A stretch of DNA of 64,000 bases from Virgibacillus salexigens (GCF_014905415.1 NZ_BNEO01000004.1:186001-250000), one strand, 5' to 3'; shown: positions 30,601 to 39,321, counted from the stretch's first letter. The notes: a model not told the origin generated them from the letters alone. Numbers and translations are program-made.

Positions 30601-31347
30601 AAAGACAACGAACTTAGTAAGCTAGTGAATCACCGTCTGCGTTTTATATATCCTTATAAGGAAGCAGCTATATCCAGAGCAAAACAGACAGTTACCGAAA
30701 TAAAACGGCAACAGGAATTAAAAGATGAATATAGTGCTGAACAGCTCGTAACACCTTTTCAAAAGCCGATCGTTAAACGACCAGCTTTCATGCAGCGAGA
30801 AAAAACAATCACATCTGCGGAAAAAGGAACGATTATCCATACTGCTATGCAACATTTGCCTATGAATCGCCGATTGACTCTAATTGAAATCGAAGAAGAA
30901 TTAGAAAAAATGGTAGAGAAAGAGATTCTAAGCAAAGAAGAAGTAGAACGTATTGATCTCCAAACAATTGAACAATTTTATGATACAGAGTTAGCCGAAT
31001 ATATGAGGGAAGTACCAAACTTGTATCGTGAGGTTCCATTCAGTTTAGCACTGCCGGCCAGTGAAGTTTATCCGTCATGGCAGAGCAATCAAGAAGAGAA
31101 TGTGTTAATTCAAGGGGTTATTGATGGGATTATACCGAAAGATGAGGGTTGGATAATCATTGATTATAAGACGGATGCTATCGAAGAAGCTTGGACTGAA
31201 GAAACAAAACAAAAAATGCTTGACCGGTATTATACACAGATGAAGTTATACCGATATGCAATTGAAGTAATTTGGAAGCAGCCTGTCAAGGCGACATATC
31301 TATACTTTTTCGCTAAAAATGCGCTTGTAGAAGTTCCAAATGAGTGA
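27619..31347 (+). CDS. addA: AddA subunit of the AddAB helicase-nuclease
   Basis: 1242 residues. UvrD/RecB-type 3'-5' helicase plus nuclease. Walker A AAAGSGKT at 23-30, DEYQDTN motif II, GDVKQSIYRFRHAEP, HKSKGLEFPVV and VALTRAKEKL helicase motifs, then the C-terminal nuclease motif GVIDGIIP...IIIDYKTD near 1168-1187. Its ATG overlaps the addB stop (ATGGTAA). sbcD and sbcC, which follow addA in B. subtilis, are absent here; the gerP operon faces it instead. Confidence 0.97.
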   Translation: MVNWTKEQEEAIYTSGSDVLVAAAAGSGKTAVLVERIIQKLLDKDHPVDIDSLLVVTFTNAAAQEMRNRVGTALEKALANDPSSLHLKKQLSLLQRASISTLHSFCLDVVKQYAYLLDIDPAFRIANDMEADLIKQEVMDELFENWYGSQGEEQELFFQVVDRFSSDRSDAEVEDLILSLYSFAVQNPWPDQWLDQLAEAYYIPEDYQQEDLFWLDILKREVQHKFEAIQQEMAMAWNIAKENDGPYQYVETVENDMHLLQQALDAVHDWNQLHEMMNSLAFGKLPSKKSDVNEDKKKQVQKLRNNYKKRWNDMKQEWFSRDLTSHVEDMQEMTPVIKKLVELVKEFKQHFIDEKRERAMVDFTDLEHYCLQLLIDETNGFDFKSPVPSKVAKGFQQQFSELLIDEYQDTNLVQETILQLISDQVGSGNRFMVGDVKQSIYRFRHAEPTLFIGKYKRFQQMNHPGKRIDLARNFRSRAPVLTGTNYIFRQILDETLGEISYDENAELIYGNKMYDELPYSEPNPELLIIDRDSEEQETLEEEDFRDLEKAELEARAYADKIKKWIGQKGDAPLQVVDKETQMQRDMQYRDVVILLRSMTWAPAISDELKKQGIPVYAELTSGYFEAIEVKVMISLLKVVDNPRQDIPLASVLRSPIVGLNEEELAAIRLAGKNFAFYDALKEYVKQHINTTAEKIQRFIDKRETYRISSRQGALSELIWQIYRETGYYDFVGGMPGGRQRQANLRALYDRARTYETTSFRGLFRFLRFIERMEERGDDLGAARALSEQEDVVRIMTIHKSKGLEFPVVLLGGMDKQFNLMDLNQKYLLHKDYGFASKYIDPVKRITYPTLFYHALKREKLREQLAEEMRVLYVALTRAKEKLVMVGNVASFTKKIDKWEKIRDHQEWVLPAYFRMESKTYLDWVGPALLRHRENQLLRTDEFQEIISSAVQHDSSHWDVTLIHGSELVNTDQLQEHEDEQLFNHISTWQPMEGLKDNELSKLVNHRLRFIYPYKEAAISRAKQTVTEIKRQQELKDEYSAEQLVTPFQKPIVKRPAFMQREKTITSAEKGTIIHTAMQHLPMNRRLTLIEIEEELEKMVEKEILSKEEVERIDLQTIEQFYDTELAEYMREVPNLYREVPFSLALPASEVYPSWQSNQEENVLIQGVIDGIIPKDEGWIIIDYKTDAIEEAWTEETKQKMLDRYYTQMKLYRYAIEVIWKQPVKATYLYFFAKNALVEVPNE

Positions 31348-31471
31348 TACTTGGATAAAAGTGCGATGCAAGAACGATGTTAACAAGTCAAATGAATAGA
31401 CTACTACCTCATGGTGGAAGTAAACCGAAACAAATAGTAATTTTGAATGCGTTGTTTATAGGAAAGGGACG

Positions 31472-31501
31472 AAGACCACAATCCATTACGATTGTGGTCT
31501 T
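31472..31501. terminator. Bidirectional terminator between addA and gerPF
   Basis: AAGACCACAATC / GATTGTGGTCTT with a 6-base loop, between convergent genes; the T tract is modest. Confidence 0.75.
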
Positions 31502-31511
31502 GCCTTTTGTC

Positions 31512-31730
31512 TTATGCGTTTGCTGTAATATTTTGATCATAGCCATCAGGGTCGAATGGATTTGTTGAGCTAATTCCATTATTTGTACAGATAAAGTCAC
31601 CAGTATTTAATGAACCTGATCCAGCATTTGTTTTTGCTGTATCCTTCGGAGATAAATAAAAGGAGTCTCCGAAGTTAACGACCCCTCCCCCTACACTAAC
31701 AATCTTTATCGGTCCGACAATCGCGGGCAT
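31512..31730 (-). CDS. gerPF: Spore germination protein GerPF
   Basis: 72 residues, starting MPAIVGPIKIVSVGGG with the shared GerPA/GerPF fold (GDSFYLSPKDTAKTNAGSGS). Last gene of gerPABCDEF, whose products make the spore coat permeable to germinants. ATG 31730 follows AGAAGGTGG; the 11 extra residues upstream are not needed. Closely resembles GerPA at the other end of the operon. Confidence 0.93.
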   Translation of the reverse strand: MPAIVGPIKIVSVGGGVVNFGDSFYLSPKDTAKTNAGSGSLNTGDFICTNNGISSTNPFDPDGYDQNITANA

Positions 31731-31800
31731 TTTACCACCTTCTAACAAAAGTATTTCATACATTAGCTTATGTTTAAAGTAAGCTAATGGTGTGTAGATC

Positions 31801-32169
31801 CTAATCTCTTAATTCCCTAAAATGTTTAATTCTTGCGTCTGCGTTAATATGACTGACACTCCCTATTTGCATTAAGGAAGAGGAGCTTATACCTATTGTA
31901 CGTACATGGTTTACTTGAATGCTATCATCATGGTGAAAGGTAGTTTTATTTACTTTCTTTGAAGAAGGGATCCAATTGGCTTGCTGTGTAAATAAAGCAT
32001 AATTGTTAAAGTACTTTTCATCTTCTCTGGTAAATCTTGCACCTTCTTTTTGTACAGCGATTCCTCTTGATTCCAAGTTTGCATCGACGGTATCTCCAAT
32101 CGCTACAATCCCACTAAAGGAAACAGAATTCGTATAGATATCACATACATCTGCTGTTCGTTTATTCAT
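31801..32169 (-). CDS. gerPE: Spore germination protein GerPE
   Basis: 122 residues. Fits GerPE by order and by segments such as TADVCDIYTNSVSFSG and TIGISSSSLMQIGS. Proposed to help build the coat layer through which germinants pass; sequence gives no catalytic motif. It starts 12 bases after the gerPD stop; SD AGGAGT before the ATG. Confidence 0.88.
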   Translation of the reverse strand: MNKRTADVCDIYTNSVSFSGIVAIGDTVDANLESRGIAVQKEGARFTREDEKYFNNYALFTQQANWIPSSKKVNKTTFHHDDSIQVNHVRTIGISSSSLMQIGSVSHINADARIKHFRELRD

Positions 32170-32181
32170 ACGTTTTACTCC

Positions 32182-32358
32182 TTACGTAGGTCCCAAAGGT
32201 ACAATATTGCTGATTGTAAATGCTTCTGGGGGGGTATCAAAGAAGGATGACAGGCTAATCTCGTCGTTATCCCCAATTAAGAAAACAGATGATGCAGAAA
32301 CATTATCAATGGATACATTTTCAACATTTAAACCCCAATTATGAACTTCCATGTTCAT
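32182..32358 (-). CDS. gerPD: Spore germination protein GerPD
   Basis: 58-residue ORF read from the minus strand: begins MNMEVHNWGL, contains NVSASSVFLIGDND, SSFFDTPPEAF and ends VPLGPT. The SSVFxIGD and FDTPPE signatures are those of GerPD. Start 32358 lies 7 bases from GGAG. It fills the gap between gerPC and gerPE exactly as expected, starting 2 bases after the gerPC stop. Confidence 0.9.
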   Translation of the reverse strand: MNMEVHNWGLNVENVSIDNVSASSVFLIGDNDEISLSSFFDTPPEAFTISNIVPLGPT

Positions 32359-32360
32359 AC

Positions 32361-32945
32361 TTATTCTCCTTTTTGATTACTAGATTGCATGTAACTTGCT
32401 AGTGATTGATTAATTTCGCTCTTTATCTTATTTGTTATATAGGCATGAAGTTCTTCTCTTGATTGTATTTTTCTGTGCTTTGTTGCTTCATTTTCATGAT
32501 AGGCAATCCGTCCGGGTAGTTGTTTTTCGATATCCTTAATGAGAATAGAAGGATAACCATCATCCAAGGTTACATTATGATCTGAAGCGAGTTGACGAAT
32601 AATAGTTGGTCCTGAATCATTTAAATAACTGCTTAATTCTGATTGCAAGGTTTGTTTTAGAGGTGGTTGATAATTAGGCGGCGTACCTGGTTGGTTAGGG
32701 AATCCATTTTCTTCTAGATTTACTAAATCCTGTGGCGACAAACCAATATGAAGTGTTCCATCTAAATGTTCGATTTTTAATTGATCAAAATGGTATTCCA
32801 CTTTTTCAATCTTATTCGAATTAGTATGTTGTAGGCTCTCTTCAAGTTGATTTACTCGTGACATCAATGTTTGGATAATGGTTTCCTGTTGCTTCATATA
32901 CTCATGTATATCGTTAAGATAATTAGACCAATTAGTTGAATTCAT
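32361..32945 (-). CDS. gerPC: Spore germination protein GerPC
   Basis: 194 residues. An N-terminal coiled-coil-like stretch (about 10-40, QQETIIQTLMSRVNQLEES) precedes the family core KVEYHFDQLKIEHLDGTLHIGLSP, then a Pro/Gln-rich linker and a charged C-terminus. GerPC is the longest protein of the operon. ATG 32945 follows GGGGGTTTATT. Deduced from position and the HIGLSP core. Confidence 0.9.
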   Translation of the reverse strand: MNSTNWSNYLNDIHEYMKQQETIIQTLMSRVNQLEESLQHTNSNKIEKVEYHFDQLKIEHLDGTLHIGLSPQDLVNLEENGFPNQPGTPPNYQPPLKQTLQSELSSYLNDSGPTIIRQLASDHNVTLDDGYPSILIKDIEKQLPGRIAYHENEATKHRKIQSREELHAYITNKIKSEINQSLASYMQSSNQKGE

Positions 32946-33021
32946 GAAAATAAACCCCCTCCCATGGATGGTAGACGAATGCCTATGTTTAATTTATGCA
33001 CTTCTACCCAAAATGTGCGTG

Positions 33022-33222
33022 TTAAGGGGCTAGTGGGACAAGCGGAGTTGTATCACCAATTGCTTCAGCTTCTTCTACAGGCTCTGCATATCCACCTGTG
33101 TTATAAATATCTGATTGGGATTGAAGGCTTCCAGTACTTCCTATTTGTAATACAGATGAATTGGTGATTGCTCCAACTTTAATCATATATATACTAATGG
33201 ATTGATGGACAGTTAAATTCAT
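33022..33222 (-). CDS. gerPB: Spore germination protein GerPB
   Basis: 66 residues: MNLTVHQSISIYMIKVGAITNSSVLQIGS opens with the GerPB pattern and ends in a short Pro-rich tail. SD GGAGGGAA before the ATG at 33222. It lies 17 bases after gerPA. Confidence 0.92.
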   Translation of the reverse strand: MNLTVHQSISIYMIKVGAITNSSVLQIGSTGSLQSQSDIYNTGGYAEPVEEAEAIGDTTPLVPLAP

Positions 33223-33239
33223 GTTTTTCCCTCCAATAG

Positions 33240-33452
33240 CTAGTTCACTGGCTGGTCGACTTTGTCTGGATCATACACATATGTTTTAGAATTTCCAAGG
33301 TGGACGCGAATTCCGTCTCCTGTGTTAAATGATCCACCACCAGCATAAGTTTTTGCAGAGCTATCTGGGGACATAGAATAGACATCCCCAATATTAAAAA
33401 TACTGGAGGAAGATAAGTTAATTACTTTCACTGCACCGACTTTTGCGGGCAT
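33240..33452 (-). CDS. gerPA: Spore germination protein GerPA
   Basis: 70 residues: MPAKVGAVKVINLSSSSIFN, GDVYSMSPDSSAKTYAGGGS, typical of GerPA and paralogous to GerPF. First gene of the operon; SD AAGGGGGAA before the ATG. A sigma-K type -10 element lies about 20 bases upstream. Confidence 0.93.
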   Translation of the reverse strand: MPAKVGAVKVINLSSSSIFNIGDVYSMSPDSSAKTYAGGGSFNTGDGIRVHLGNSKTYVYDPDKVDQPVN

Positions 33453-33471
33453 ATAGATTCCCCCTTTATGT

Positions 33472-33480
33472 TAGTTTATG
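33472..33480 (-). promoter_or_regulatory. Sigma-K type -10 element of the gerP operon
   Basis: On the minus strand CATAAACTA matches the sigma-K -10 consensus CATANNNTA and is placed to start transcription just before the gerPA SD. B. subtilis gerP is known to be mother-cell (sigma-K) transcribed. Confidence 0.65.
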
Positions 33481-33570
33481 TATATAAGGTTTTTTGTTGA
33501 AACGTTTGGCAGGAATAATGCAATTTTTCTAGAATAAAGGGTAGAAAAAATACAGAAAGGAATTAAGGAA

Positions 33571-34758
33571 ATGACTACAATGACACCAGTTAATGAGAAA
33601 GACCGACTTCGTTGGATCGATGCTGCTCGTGGATTTGCCTTATTTGGAATTCTTGTTGTAAATATCGGCGCATTTAGTGCTCCATTTTTTATTTACGGAG
33701 GAGAAGGGATCGTTTGGAATTCTAGCATCGATCGTTTGGCACAAGCGGTAATTGATATATTTTTTCAAGCTAGCTTTTACACCTTATTTTCTTTTTTATT
33801 TGGTTTTGGATTACAATTAATGAAGGATCGTTTAACATCCCGACATGTATCCGTATATCCAATTTTAATTAGAAGGATGCTTATATTAACAGGAATTGGA
33901 TTGGTTCATGCTTTTTTGATTTGGCATGGTGATATCTTACTAACTTATGGCATAATAGGATTAATATCTTTACTATTTTTAAACCAAAGGGATAAGACCA
34001 TACGGCGGTTTGGAATTAGTTTACTTGTAATTATTGTCGGCCTTTTCACAGTCATGTTATATAGTTCCCGTCAGTTTTTAGATACGTATGATCAAATGTT
34101 AATAAGTCAAGCCTTTGAAAATTATCAAAGCTCATCTATGGCAGCCATCCTATCGCAAAACTACCAGGATTGGATGTATGCAAATGGAGGCATAGGCCTC
34201 ATTCTTTCTATTTCAACTATCTTGCCGTTATTCTTATTTGGGATGTATGTAGCTAGAAAACGTTGGCTGCATCAACCAACACAGCATCGTTCGATATTAT
34301 TTAAACTATGGTTTTATTCATCCATTTTATTTTTGATACTTAAATTGGGACCATACTTTTACGGGAATCCTGCTTGGTTCTCCATGATTCAAGATAATAT
34401 CGGTGGAACCTTTTCGGCATTATTTTATATTACATCGGTTACCTTAATAGCTCAAACATCCGTAGGTGAATGGTGTATGAGACCTTTTGTTTATGTAGGG
34501 AGAATGGCACTATCCAATTATATTTCACAATCCGTTATTTGTTTTTTATTGTTTTATGGGATAGGAATTGGATTATATGGAAAAGTGTCACCTATTTTAG
34601 GGATTGTAATGGCTATAGTTATTTACAGCTTACAGGTAGTCTATAGCAAATGGTGGTTTACACACTATCAATTTGGTCCACTAGAATGGGTATGGCGAAG
34701 TCTTACGTATAAAAAGAAACAGACTTTTAGAAGACGAAATAAAAGCAGCTTGAAATAG
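33571..34758 (+). CDS. DUF418 polytopic membrane protein
   Basis: 395 residues, about nine membrane segments. The N-terminal RLRWIDAARGFALFGILVVN is the DUF418 signature, and FGPLEWVWRSLTY near the C-terminus is the second. Relatives (YxaH, YrkO, YeiB) have no proven function; a role in acyl or carboxyl transfer is speculation. AAGGAATTAAGGA lies before the ATG at 33571; ATG at 33580 is also possible. Divergent from gerP, with a shared terminator toward rocD. Confidence 0.85.
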   Translation: MTTMTPVNEKDRLRWIDAARGFALFGILVVNIGAFSAPFFIYGGEGIVWNSSIDRLAQAVIDIFFQASFYTLFSFLFGFGLQLMKDRLTSRHVSVYPILIRRMLILTGIGLVHAFLIWHGDILLTYGIIGLISLLFLNQRDKTIRRFGISLLVIIVGLFTVMLYSSRQFLDTYDQMLISQAFENYQSSSMAAILSQNYQDWMYANGGIGLILSISTILPLFLFGMYVARKRWLHQPTQHRSILFKLWFYSSILFLILKLGPYFYGNPAWFSMIQDNIGGTFSALFYITSVTLIAQTSVGEWCMRPFVYVGRMALSNYISQSVICFLLFYGIGIGLYGKVSPILGIVMAIVIYSLQVVYSKWWFTHYQFGPLEWVWRSLTYKKKQTFRRRNKSSLK

Positions 34759-34770
34759 TCAAGCTGCTTT
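34742..34770. terminator. Bidirectional terminator between the DUF418 gene and rocD
   Basis: AAAGCAGCTTGA / TCAAGCTGCTTT, overlapping the DUF418 stop and ending just before the rocD stop. Confidence 0.8.
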
Positions 34771-34774
34771 ACGT

Positions 34775-35971
34775 CTATGCGCTTAGTACTTCACGAATTT
34801 GGTCGATTGCCCAATCTAAATCTTCTTTATCAATGATTAGTGGTGGCGCAAAGCGAATCACATTTTCATGGGTTTCTTTACAAAGAAGTCCTTTTTCTTT
34901 TAATGCCTCACAATAAGGGCGAGCAGCCTCATGCAATTCTACTCCAATAAATAATCCTTTGCCACGTACCTCTTTAATTAATGGATTGGAAATTGCGTTT
35001 AATTCATCCATCATATAGTTTCCTAGTTCTAGTGAACGGTCGGCTAAATTTTCTTCTTCTAACACTTCTAAAGCAGCAATTGATACAGCGCACGCTAGTG
35101 GATTTCCGCCAAATGTTGAACCGTGTGAGCCGGGGTTAAATACACCAAGTATATCTTTATTAGCAACTACACAGGATATTGGAAATACGCCTCCACCTAA
35201 TGCCTTTCCAAGTATTTGGACATCTGGGGTAACATGTTCCCAGTCACATGCGAACATTTTTCCAGTTCGAGCAAGTCCTGCTTGAATCTCATCAGCAATA
35301 TATAATACATTATTTTCTTTACATACTTCGTAAGCTTCCTTCAAAAATCCCTCTGGTGGAATAATGATGCCAGCTTCTCCTTGAATTGGTTCAAAAAGAA
35401 AGCCTGCCGTATTTTCGGTAATAGCGCCCTTTAACGCCTCAATATCTCCATAAGGAATTGTCTTAATGCCTGGAAGCATTGGACCAAAGCCGCGCTTATA
35501 TTCTGCCTCTGATGATAAAGATACTGCAGTCATCGTACGACCATGGAAATTACCTTCACAAGCGATAATTTCTGCTTTGTTTTCATCTACACCTTTTACA
35601 TCATATGCCCAGCGTCTTGCTGCCTTAATTGCAGTTTCCACTGCTTCAGCCCCTGTATTCATAGGTAGGACCATGTCTTTATTCGTTAATTTACAAATCT
35701 TTTCAAACCAAGGGCCAAGTTGATCGTTATGGAAGGCACGTGAAGTTAATGTTAACTTATCAGCTTGTTTCTTTAGTGCTTCTATAATTTTAGGATGACG
35801 ATGTCCTTGATTTACTGCAGAATAGGCACTGAGCATGTCCATAAATCGGTTTCCTTCTGGATCTTCTACCCAAACACCTTCCGCTTTTGAAATGACAACG
35901 GGAAGGGGATGATAGTTTTTTGCACCGTATTCCTGTGTCTGATCAATAATTTCTTGACTAGTCTGTACCAT
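34775..35971 (-). CDS. rocD: Ornithine aminotransferase
   Basis: 398-residue PLP enzyme of class III. Transfers the delta-amino group of ornithine to 2-oxoglutarate, giving glutamate semialdehyde, in arginine/ornithine breakdown or proline synthesis. PLP Asp in ADEIQAG (D227) and Schiff-base K256 in [12 protein letters not shown] 35971 with GGAGGG before it. Stands alone rather than with other roc genes, so it may serve osmolyte proline synthesis (inference). Confidence 0.95.
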   Translation of the reverse strand: MVQTSQEIIDQTQEYGAKNYHPLPVVISKAEGVWVEDPEGNRFMDMLSAYSAVNQGHRHPKIIEALKKQADKLTLTSRAFHNDQLGPWFEKICKLTNKDMVLPMNTGAEAVETAIKAARRWAYDVKGVDENKAEIIACEGNFHGRTMTAVSLSSEAEYKRGFGPMLPGIKTIPYGDIEALKGAITENTAGFLFEPIQGEAGIIIPPEGFLKEAYEVCKENNVLYIADEIQAGLARTGKMFACDWEHVTPDVQILGKALGGGVFPISCVVANKDILGVFNPGSHGSTFGGNPLACAVSIAALEVLEEENLADRSLELGNYMMDELNAISNPLIKEVRGKGLFIGVELHEAARPYCEALKEKGLLCKETHENVIRFAPPLIIDKEDLDWAIDQIREVLSA

Positions 35972-36128
35972 ATGATCCCTCCGAATTTTAAAAATAATCT
36001 ACAAAAACAGTATAACAGTTTTTATTCAGAAATTGATACAGAAATTTGTCACGATTTTTTCGAATGATTTATGAGATGTAACATGGTATGATAGCTGTAG
36101 TCACTGATATTGGACAGGAGGTAAAGAA

Positions 36129-36494
36129 ATGAATACACATATGCATATCACTGCATGGGCACTTGGATTTATTTTATTTGCAATTGCATACGTCATGTAC
36201 AAACAAGGAAAGATGAAACCTGGAAAAATTACGCACATGATTCTCCGATTAGATTACTTATTTATTCTGTATACGGGTGGAAGCCTAATCACTCCTTATT
36301 TCAACGGGAGTCCGCTTATGCCTGAAGCAATCGTTAAAGGATTAGCTGGAATTTGGATGATTGCCATAATGGAAATGCTGCTCGTTAGATTGCCAAAACA
36401 AAAACCATTAAAGGGGTTATGGGTGCAGTTTGTTATCGCAATTATTATTCTGCTAGCATTAGGTTTCTTTAGATTACCAATGGGGCTTAATTAA
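36129..36494 (+). CDS. yisL: YisL family (DUF1516) membrane protein
   Basis: 121 residues with four membrane segments, beginning MNTHMHITAWALGFILFAIA, the UPF0344/YisL signature. Function unknown. SD AGGAGG 8 bases before the ATG. Own terminator downstream. B. subtilis yisL lies in the same part of the chromosome. Confidence 0.88.
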   Translation: MNTHMHITAWALGFILFAIAYVMYKQGKMKPGKITHMILRLDYLFILYTGGSLITPYFNGSPLMPEAIVKGLAGIWMIAIMEMLLVRLPKQKPLKGLWVQFVIAIIILLALGFFRLPMGLN

Positions 36495-36509
36495 ATGAAC
36501 AAGAAGTGT

Positions 36510-36541
36510 AAGGTTGTCCGTAACAAGGGCAATCTTTTTTT
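36510..36541 (+). terminator. Terminator after yisL
   Basis: AAGGTTGTCC / GGGCAATCTT (two G-T pairs) then seven T. Confidence 0.8.
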
Positions 36542-36670
36542 CTATAGAACGAGGTATGACCGATTGCATTGCTACGATTTCTTATGATAGCAATTAATGA
36601 ATAGCTATCATTGGAAGGAAGTGAAGGGCCTCAAAATTATGAATGATTTCTAACAAAGCTTTATCCCATG

Positions 36671-36698
36671 TTGACTAATTAGATGAAAGATTGATAAT
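36671..36698 (+). promoter_or_regulatory. Candidate promoter of the GH13-like gene
   Basis: TTGACT at 36671-36676 and GATAAT at 36693-36698 with a 16-base spacer, 38 bases before the start codon. Confidence 0.5.
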
Positions 36699-36736
36699 AG
36701 TACAAGAGGTATTATGGAATGATGGAGGAAGTAAAT

Positions 36737-38227
36737 ATGAAAAGAACAATTGGTATACTATTTATTGCTGTATTTGTGCTCTTCGTTCATTCACCAAGTT
36801 ATGCTCAAGCTCAAACTAGTGAAATAGAAGAAGAAATCTTATATAGTATCATCATTGATCGGTATAATAACCTGGATCATGATCGTGACAAACAAGTTCA
36901 ATTAGATGATCCAAACGCTTATCATGGTGGAGATTTGGAAGGGATTACAGCGAAACTCGATTCTTTTGAGGAACTTGGCTATACAACGTTGGTTCTTTCC
37001 CCGCTAATGAATAATGCGTCTGGAGGATATCATGGGTATTGGATTGAAGATTTTTATAGTGTGGAAGAGCAATTCGGAAATATGGAAGATTTACATACCC
37101 TAATTGAAGAAGCGCATAAACGGGATATAAAAGTAATTATGGAATTCGTAACAAATTATGTTGCAGAAAGTCACCCGATTATAGAAGATAGTGACAAAAC
37201 AGATTGGATCGACGAAGATAATCAAATAAATACAGCTTGGGGAGAAAAGGCAGTCAGATTAAATCAACGTAATGCTGCTGTTCAACAATACTTAATCGAT
37301 GTAGCCAATTATTGGATGAGTGAAACAGATATTGATGGCTTTAAATTACATGCAGCTGATCAGTCATCTCAGGAATTTATTACGAACTTAACGCGGGCAA
37401 TTAAAGCTAAAAATGAGGATTTTTATTTACTTGCAGATGTGCTACATCAACATGCTGATACGACGTCATTACAGGAAAATAATCATATCGATGCAGTTGA
37501 TAATTACTCCTTGCAAGAGAAGATGGCGAAAGTTTTTTCTAAAGCAGGAACCCCTGTATCGGATTTAAACCAATCATTGGGGACTGGGAATGCTTCTCAG
37601 ATGATATTTATCGATGACAAGACAACAGAACGCTTTACCCAAGCCTTAGCCGAAAATGGGAGGAATGCACTGACTACGTGGAAGCTTGCATTAACCTATA
37701 TGTATACATTGCCAGGCGTACCTGAAATATATCAAGGAACCGAACTACCTATGTATGGAACAGGTTTAGAAGAAGTCCAGCAACTTGTTCAATTTAATAG
37801 TGGAAATCCTGACTTAACAGAGTTTCATAATCGTATATCCTCTCTGCGCATCCAGTTTCCAGTACTGACGCATGGTGATTACCAAATGGTAGCTTCGAAG
37901 GGAGCCATGACGGTATTTAAACGTAGTTATGAAGGGGAATCCATGTATATTGCAATTAACAATGATGAGGAATCTCAATCTGTTTCTATATCTGATTTGC
38001 CATCGGGTGTAGAATTACGAGGATATTTAGGTGACAACACAGTTAGGGAAGACGAAGATGGAATATATAAACTTGGTTTGGCACGAGAAACTGCTGAAGT
38101 ATATACTGTCGAAGAAGATAACGGTTTGAATTGGCTGTTTATCGGATTTGTTGTTGGGATATTTATTCTATTTATTATCGGAGTAATTGTACTTAGTGCC
38201 AAACAGAAACATCGAAAAACAAAATAA
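36737..38227 (+). CDS. Membrane-anchored GH13 (alpha-amylase family) homologue lacking catalytic residues
   Basis: 496 residues: signal peptide (about 1-25), an alpha-amylase barrel, a beta domain, and a C-terminal membrane segment (about 466-488) with a basic tail, so it is anchored outside the membrane. The fold is clear (GGDLEGITAKLDSFEELGY, GYHGYWIEDFY, PGVPEIYQGTELP). The usual catalytic positions are changed: nucleophile Asp is H205 (DGFKLHAAD), acid Glu is D234 (LLADV), and the third Asp is T296 with the preceding His K295 (FIDDKTTERF); region I has E136 and Y141 in place of Asp and His. It is probably a glycan-binding pseudoenzyme or one with new chemistry. ATG 36737 follows GGAGGAAG. 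Confidence 0.85.
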   Translation: MKRTIGILFIAVFVLFVHSPSYAQAQTSEIEEEILYSIIIDRYNNLDHDRDKQVQLDDPNAYHGGDLEGITAKLDSFEELGYTTLVLSPLMNNASGGYHGYWIEDFYSVEEQFGNMEDLHTLIEEAHKRDIKVIMEFVTNYVAESHPIIEDSDKTDWIDEDNQINTAWGEKAVRLNQRNAAVQQYLIDVANYWMSETDIDGFKLHAADQSSQEFITNLTRAIKAKNEDFYLLADVLHQHADTTSLQENNHIDAVDNYSLQEKMAKVFSKAGTPVSDLNQSLGTGNASQMIFIDDKTTERFTQALAENGRNALTTWKLALTYMYTLPGVPEIYQGTELPMYGTGLEEVQQLVQFNSGNPDLTEFHNRISSLRIQFPVLTHGDYQMVASKGAMTVFKRSYEGESMYIAINNDEESQSVSISDLPSGVELRGYLGDNTVREDEDGIYKLGLARETAEVYTVEEDNGLNWLFIGFVVGIFILFIIGVIVLSAKQKHRKTK

Positions 38228-38239
38228 TCGATAATCGAT

Positions 38240-38276
38240 AAAAAATACTTGTGAAGAGATACCGCAAGTATTTTTT
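38240..38276 (+). terminator. Terminator after the GH13-like gene
   Basis: AAAAAATACTTG / CAAGTATTTTTT with a 13-base loop. Confidence 0.8.
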
Positions 38277-38435
38277 ATTTTATCGCTCTTTTTATCGTGC
38301 CAATGGTAATGATGAAAATTTTCCTATTACTATCGATGTGTTTTTCCTTACAATCTCTTAATCTCGCCTTTAGTTCGAATTAATAATGTTTCCATACAAT
38401 AGAATTAAATACATTGCAAAGGAGAGGGAGATTGA

Positions 38436-39278
38436 ATGAAACGCATGTTTTTAATTTTTGTTATGGTATTGGTAATGATGGCGATGTACACCGTATCTAT
38501 GTCTGCAGCTAGTAATTCAATGGGGAAGAGACATCATGTAGAAAACATCGCACATCGAGGAGCATCAGGGCATGCTCCAGAAAACACGATGGCTGCTTTT
38601 CATAAGGCTTTTTGGATGAAGGCAGACTACATCGAGGTAGATGTCCAAATGTCAAAAGACGGGGAATTAGTAATTATTCATGATACTACTTTAGATCGTA
38701 CAACAGATGGATCTGGACTAGTTAGTGAGCATACGTTAGAAGAAATGAAGCAGTTAGATGCTGGAAGTTGGTTTAGTAATGAATATGCTGGAGAAAAAAT
38801 TCCTACATTGGAAGAAGTGTTGGATGAATTTCGTGGGAAGATTGGAATTCTTATTGAATTGAAGTCACCTGAGCTTTATCCAGGTATTGAGGAAAAAGTA
38901 GCAGAAGCACTGAAAGATAGAAATATGGATAAACCTAGAAATAATAAAATTATTATTCAATCGTTTAACCATGACTCGGTAATCAAAACAAAATCACTTT
39001 TACCGAGGGTTCCTTTAGGTGTATTAGCAGGGATGAGTTGGCAGGATGTAACAGATGAAGAGCTAGAGGAGTTTGCTACATATGCGGATTATTTTAATCC
39101 AAATCAAAACATTTTAAACCCTGAGTTAGTTGAGCGAATTCATGATAAGAAACTAAAAATCTGGCCTTACACAGTAAGGGAGCAGGAACAAGCTGACCGA
39201 TTATTGAAGCTTGGGGTTGATGGGATAATTACAGACTTTCCAGAATATGTTTATCATCACCCACGTCCACGGAGATAA
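38436..39278 (+). CDS. glpQ: Secreted glycerophosphodiester phosphodiesterase
   Basis: 280 residues with a signal peptide (about 1-25, cleavage near SAA-SN). GDPD barrel: AHRGASGHAPENT (catalytic His and Arg), YIEVDVQMSKDGELVIIHDTTLDRTT (metal Glu/Asp and second His) and DGIITDFPE. Hydrolyses glycerophosphodiesters to glycerol-3-phosphate, possibly from teichoic acids or lipids. SD AGGAGAGGGAG before the ATG. The symbol follows the Bacillus secreted enzyme; other GDPD paralogues are possible. Confidence 0.9.
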   Translation: MKRMFLIFVMVLVMMAMYTVSMSAASNSMGKRHHVENIAHRGASGHAPENTMAAFHKAFWMKADYIEVDVQMSKDGELVIIHDTTLDRTTDGSGLVSEHTLEEMKQLDAGSWFSNEYAGEKIPTLEEVLDEFRGKIGILIELKSPELYPGIEEKVAEALKDRNMDKPRNNKIIIQSFNHDSVIKTKSLLPRVPLGVLAGMSWQDVTDEELEEFATYADYFNPNQNILNPELVERIHDKKLKIWPYTVREQEQADRLLKLGVDGIITDFPEYVYHHPRPRR

Positions 39279-39283
39279 CCATA

Positions 39284-39321
39284 AAAAGCTGCTGTCACGA
39301 AAGTCACGACAGCAGCTTTTA
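39284..39321 (+). terminator. Terminator after glpQ
   Basis: AAAAGCTGCTGTC / GACAGCAGCTTTT, 11-base loop. Confidence 0.88.

Noticed and set aside
31377-31568. 63-aa plus-strand ORF after addA
   Set aside because: Crosses the addA/gerPF terminator and the gerPF coding region; no SD.
33497-33511. CcpA cre site upstream of the DUF418 gene
   Set aside because: TTGAAACGTTTGGCA lacks the central CG at the required position.
36660-36736. Start of the GH13-like gene at 36719
   Set aside because: The SD GGAGGAAG lies inside that extension; the ATG at 36737 has proper spacing and starts a signal peptide.
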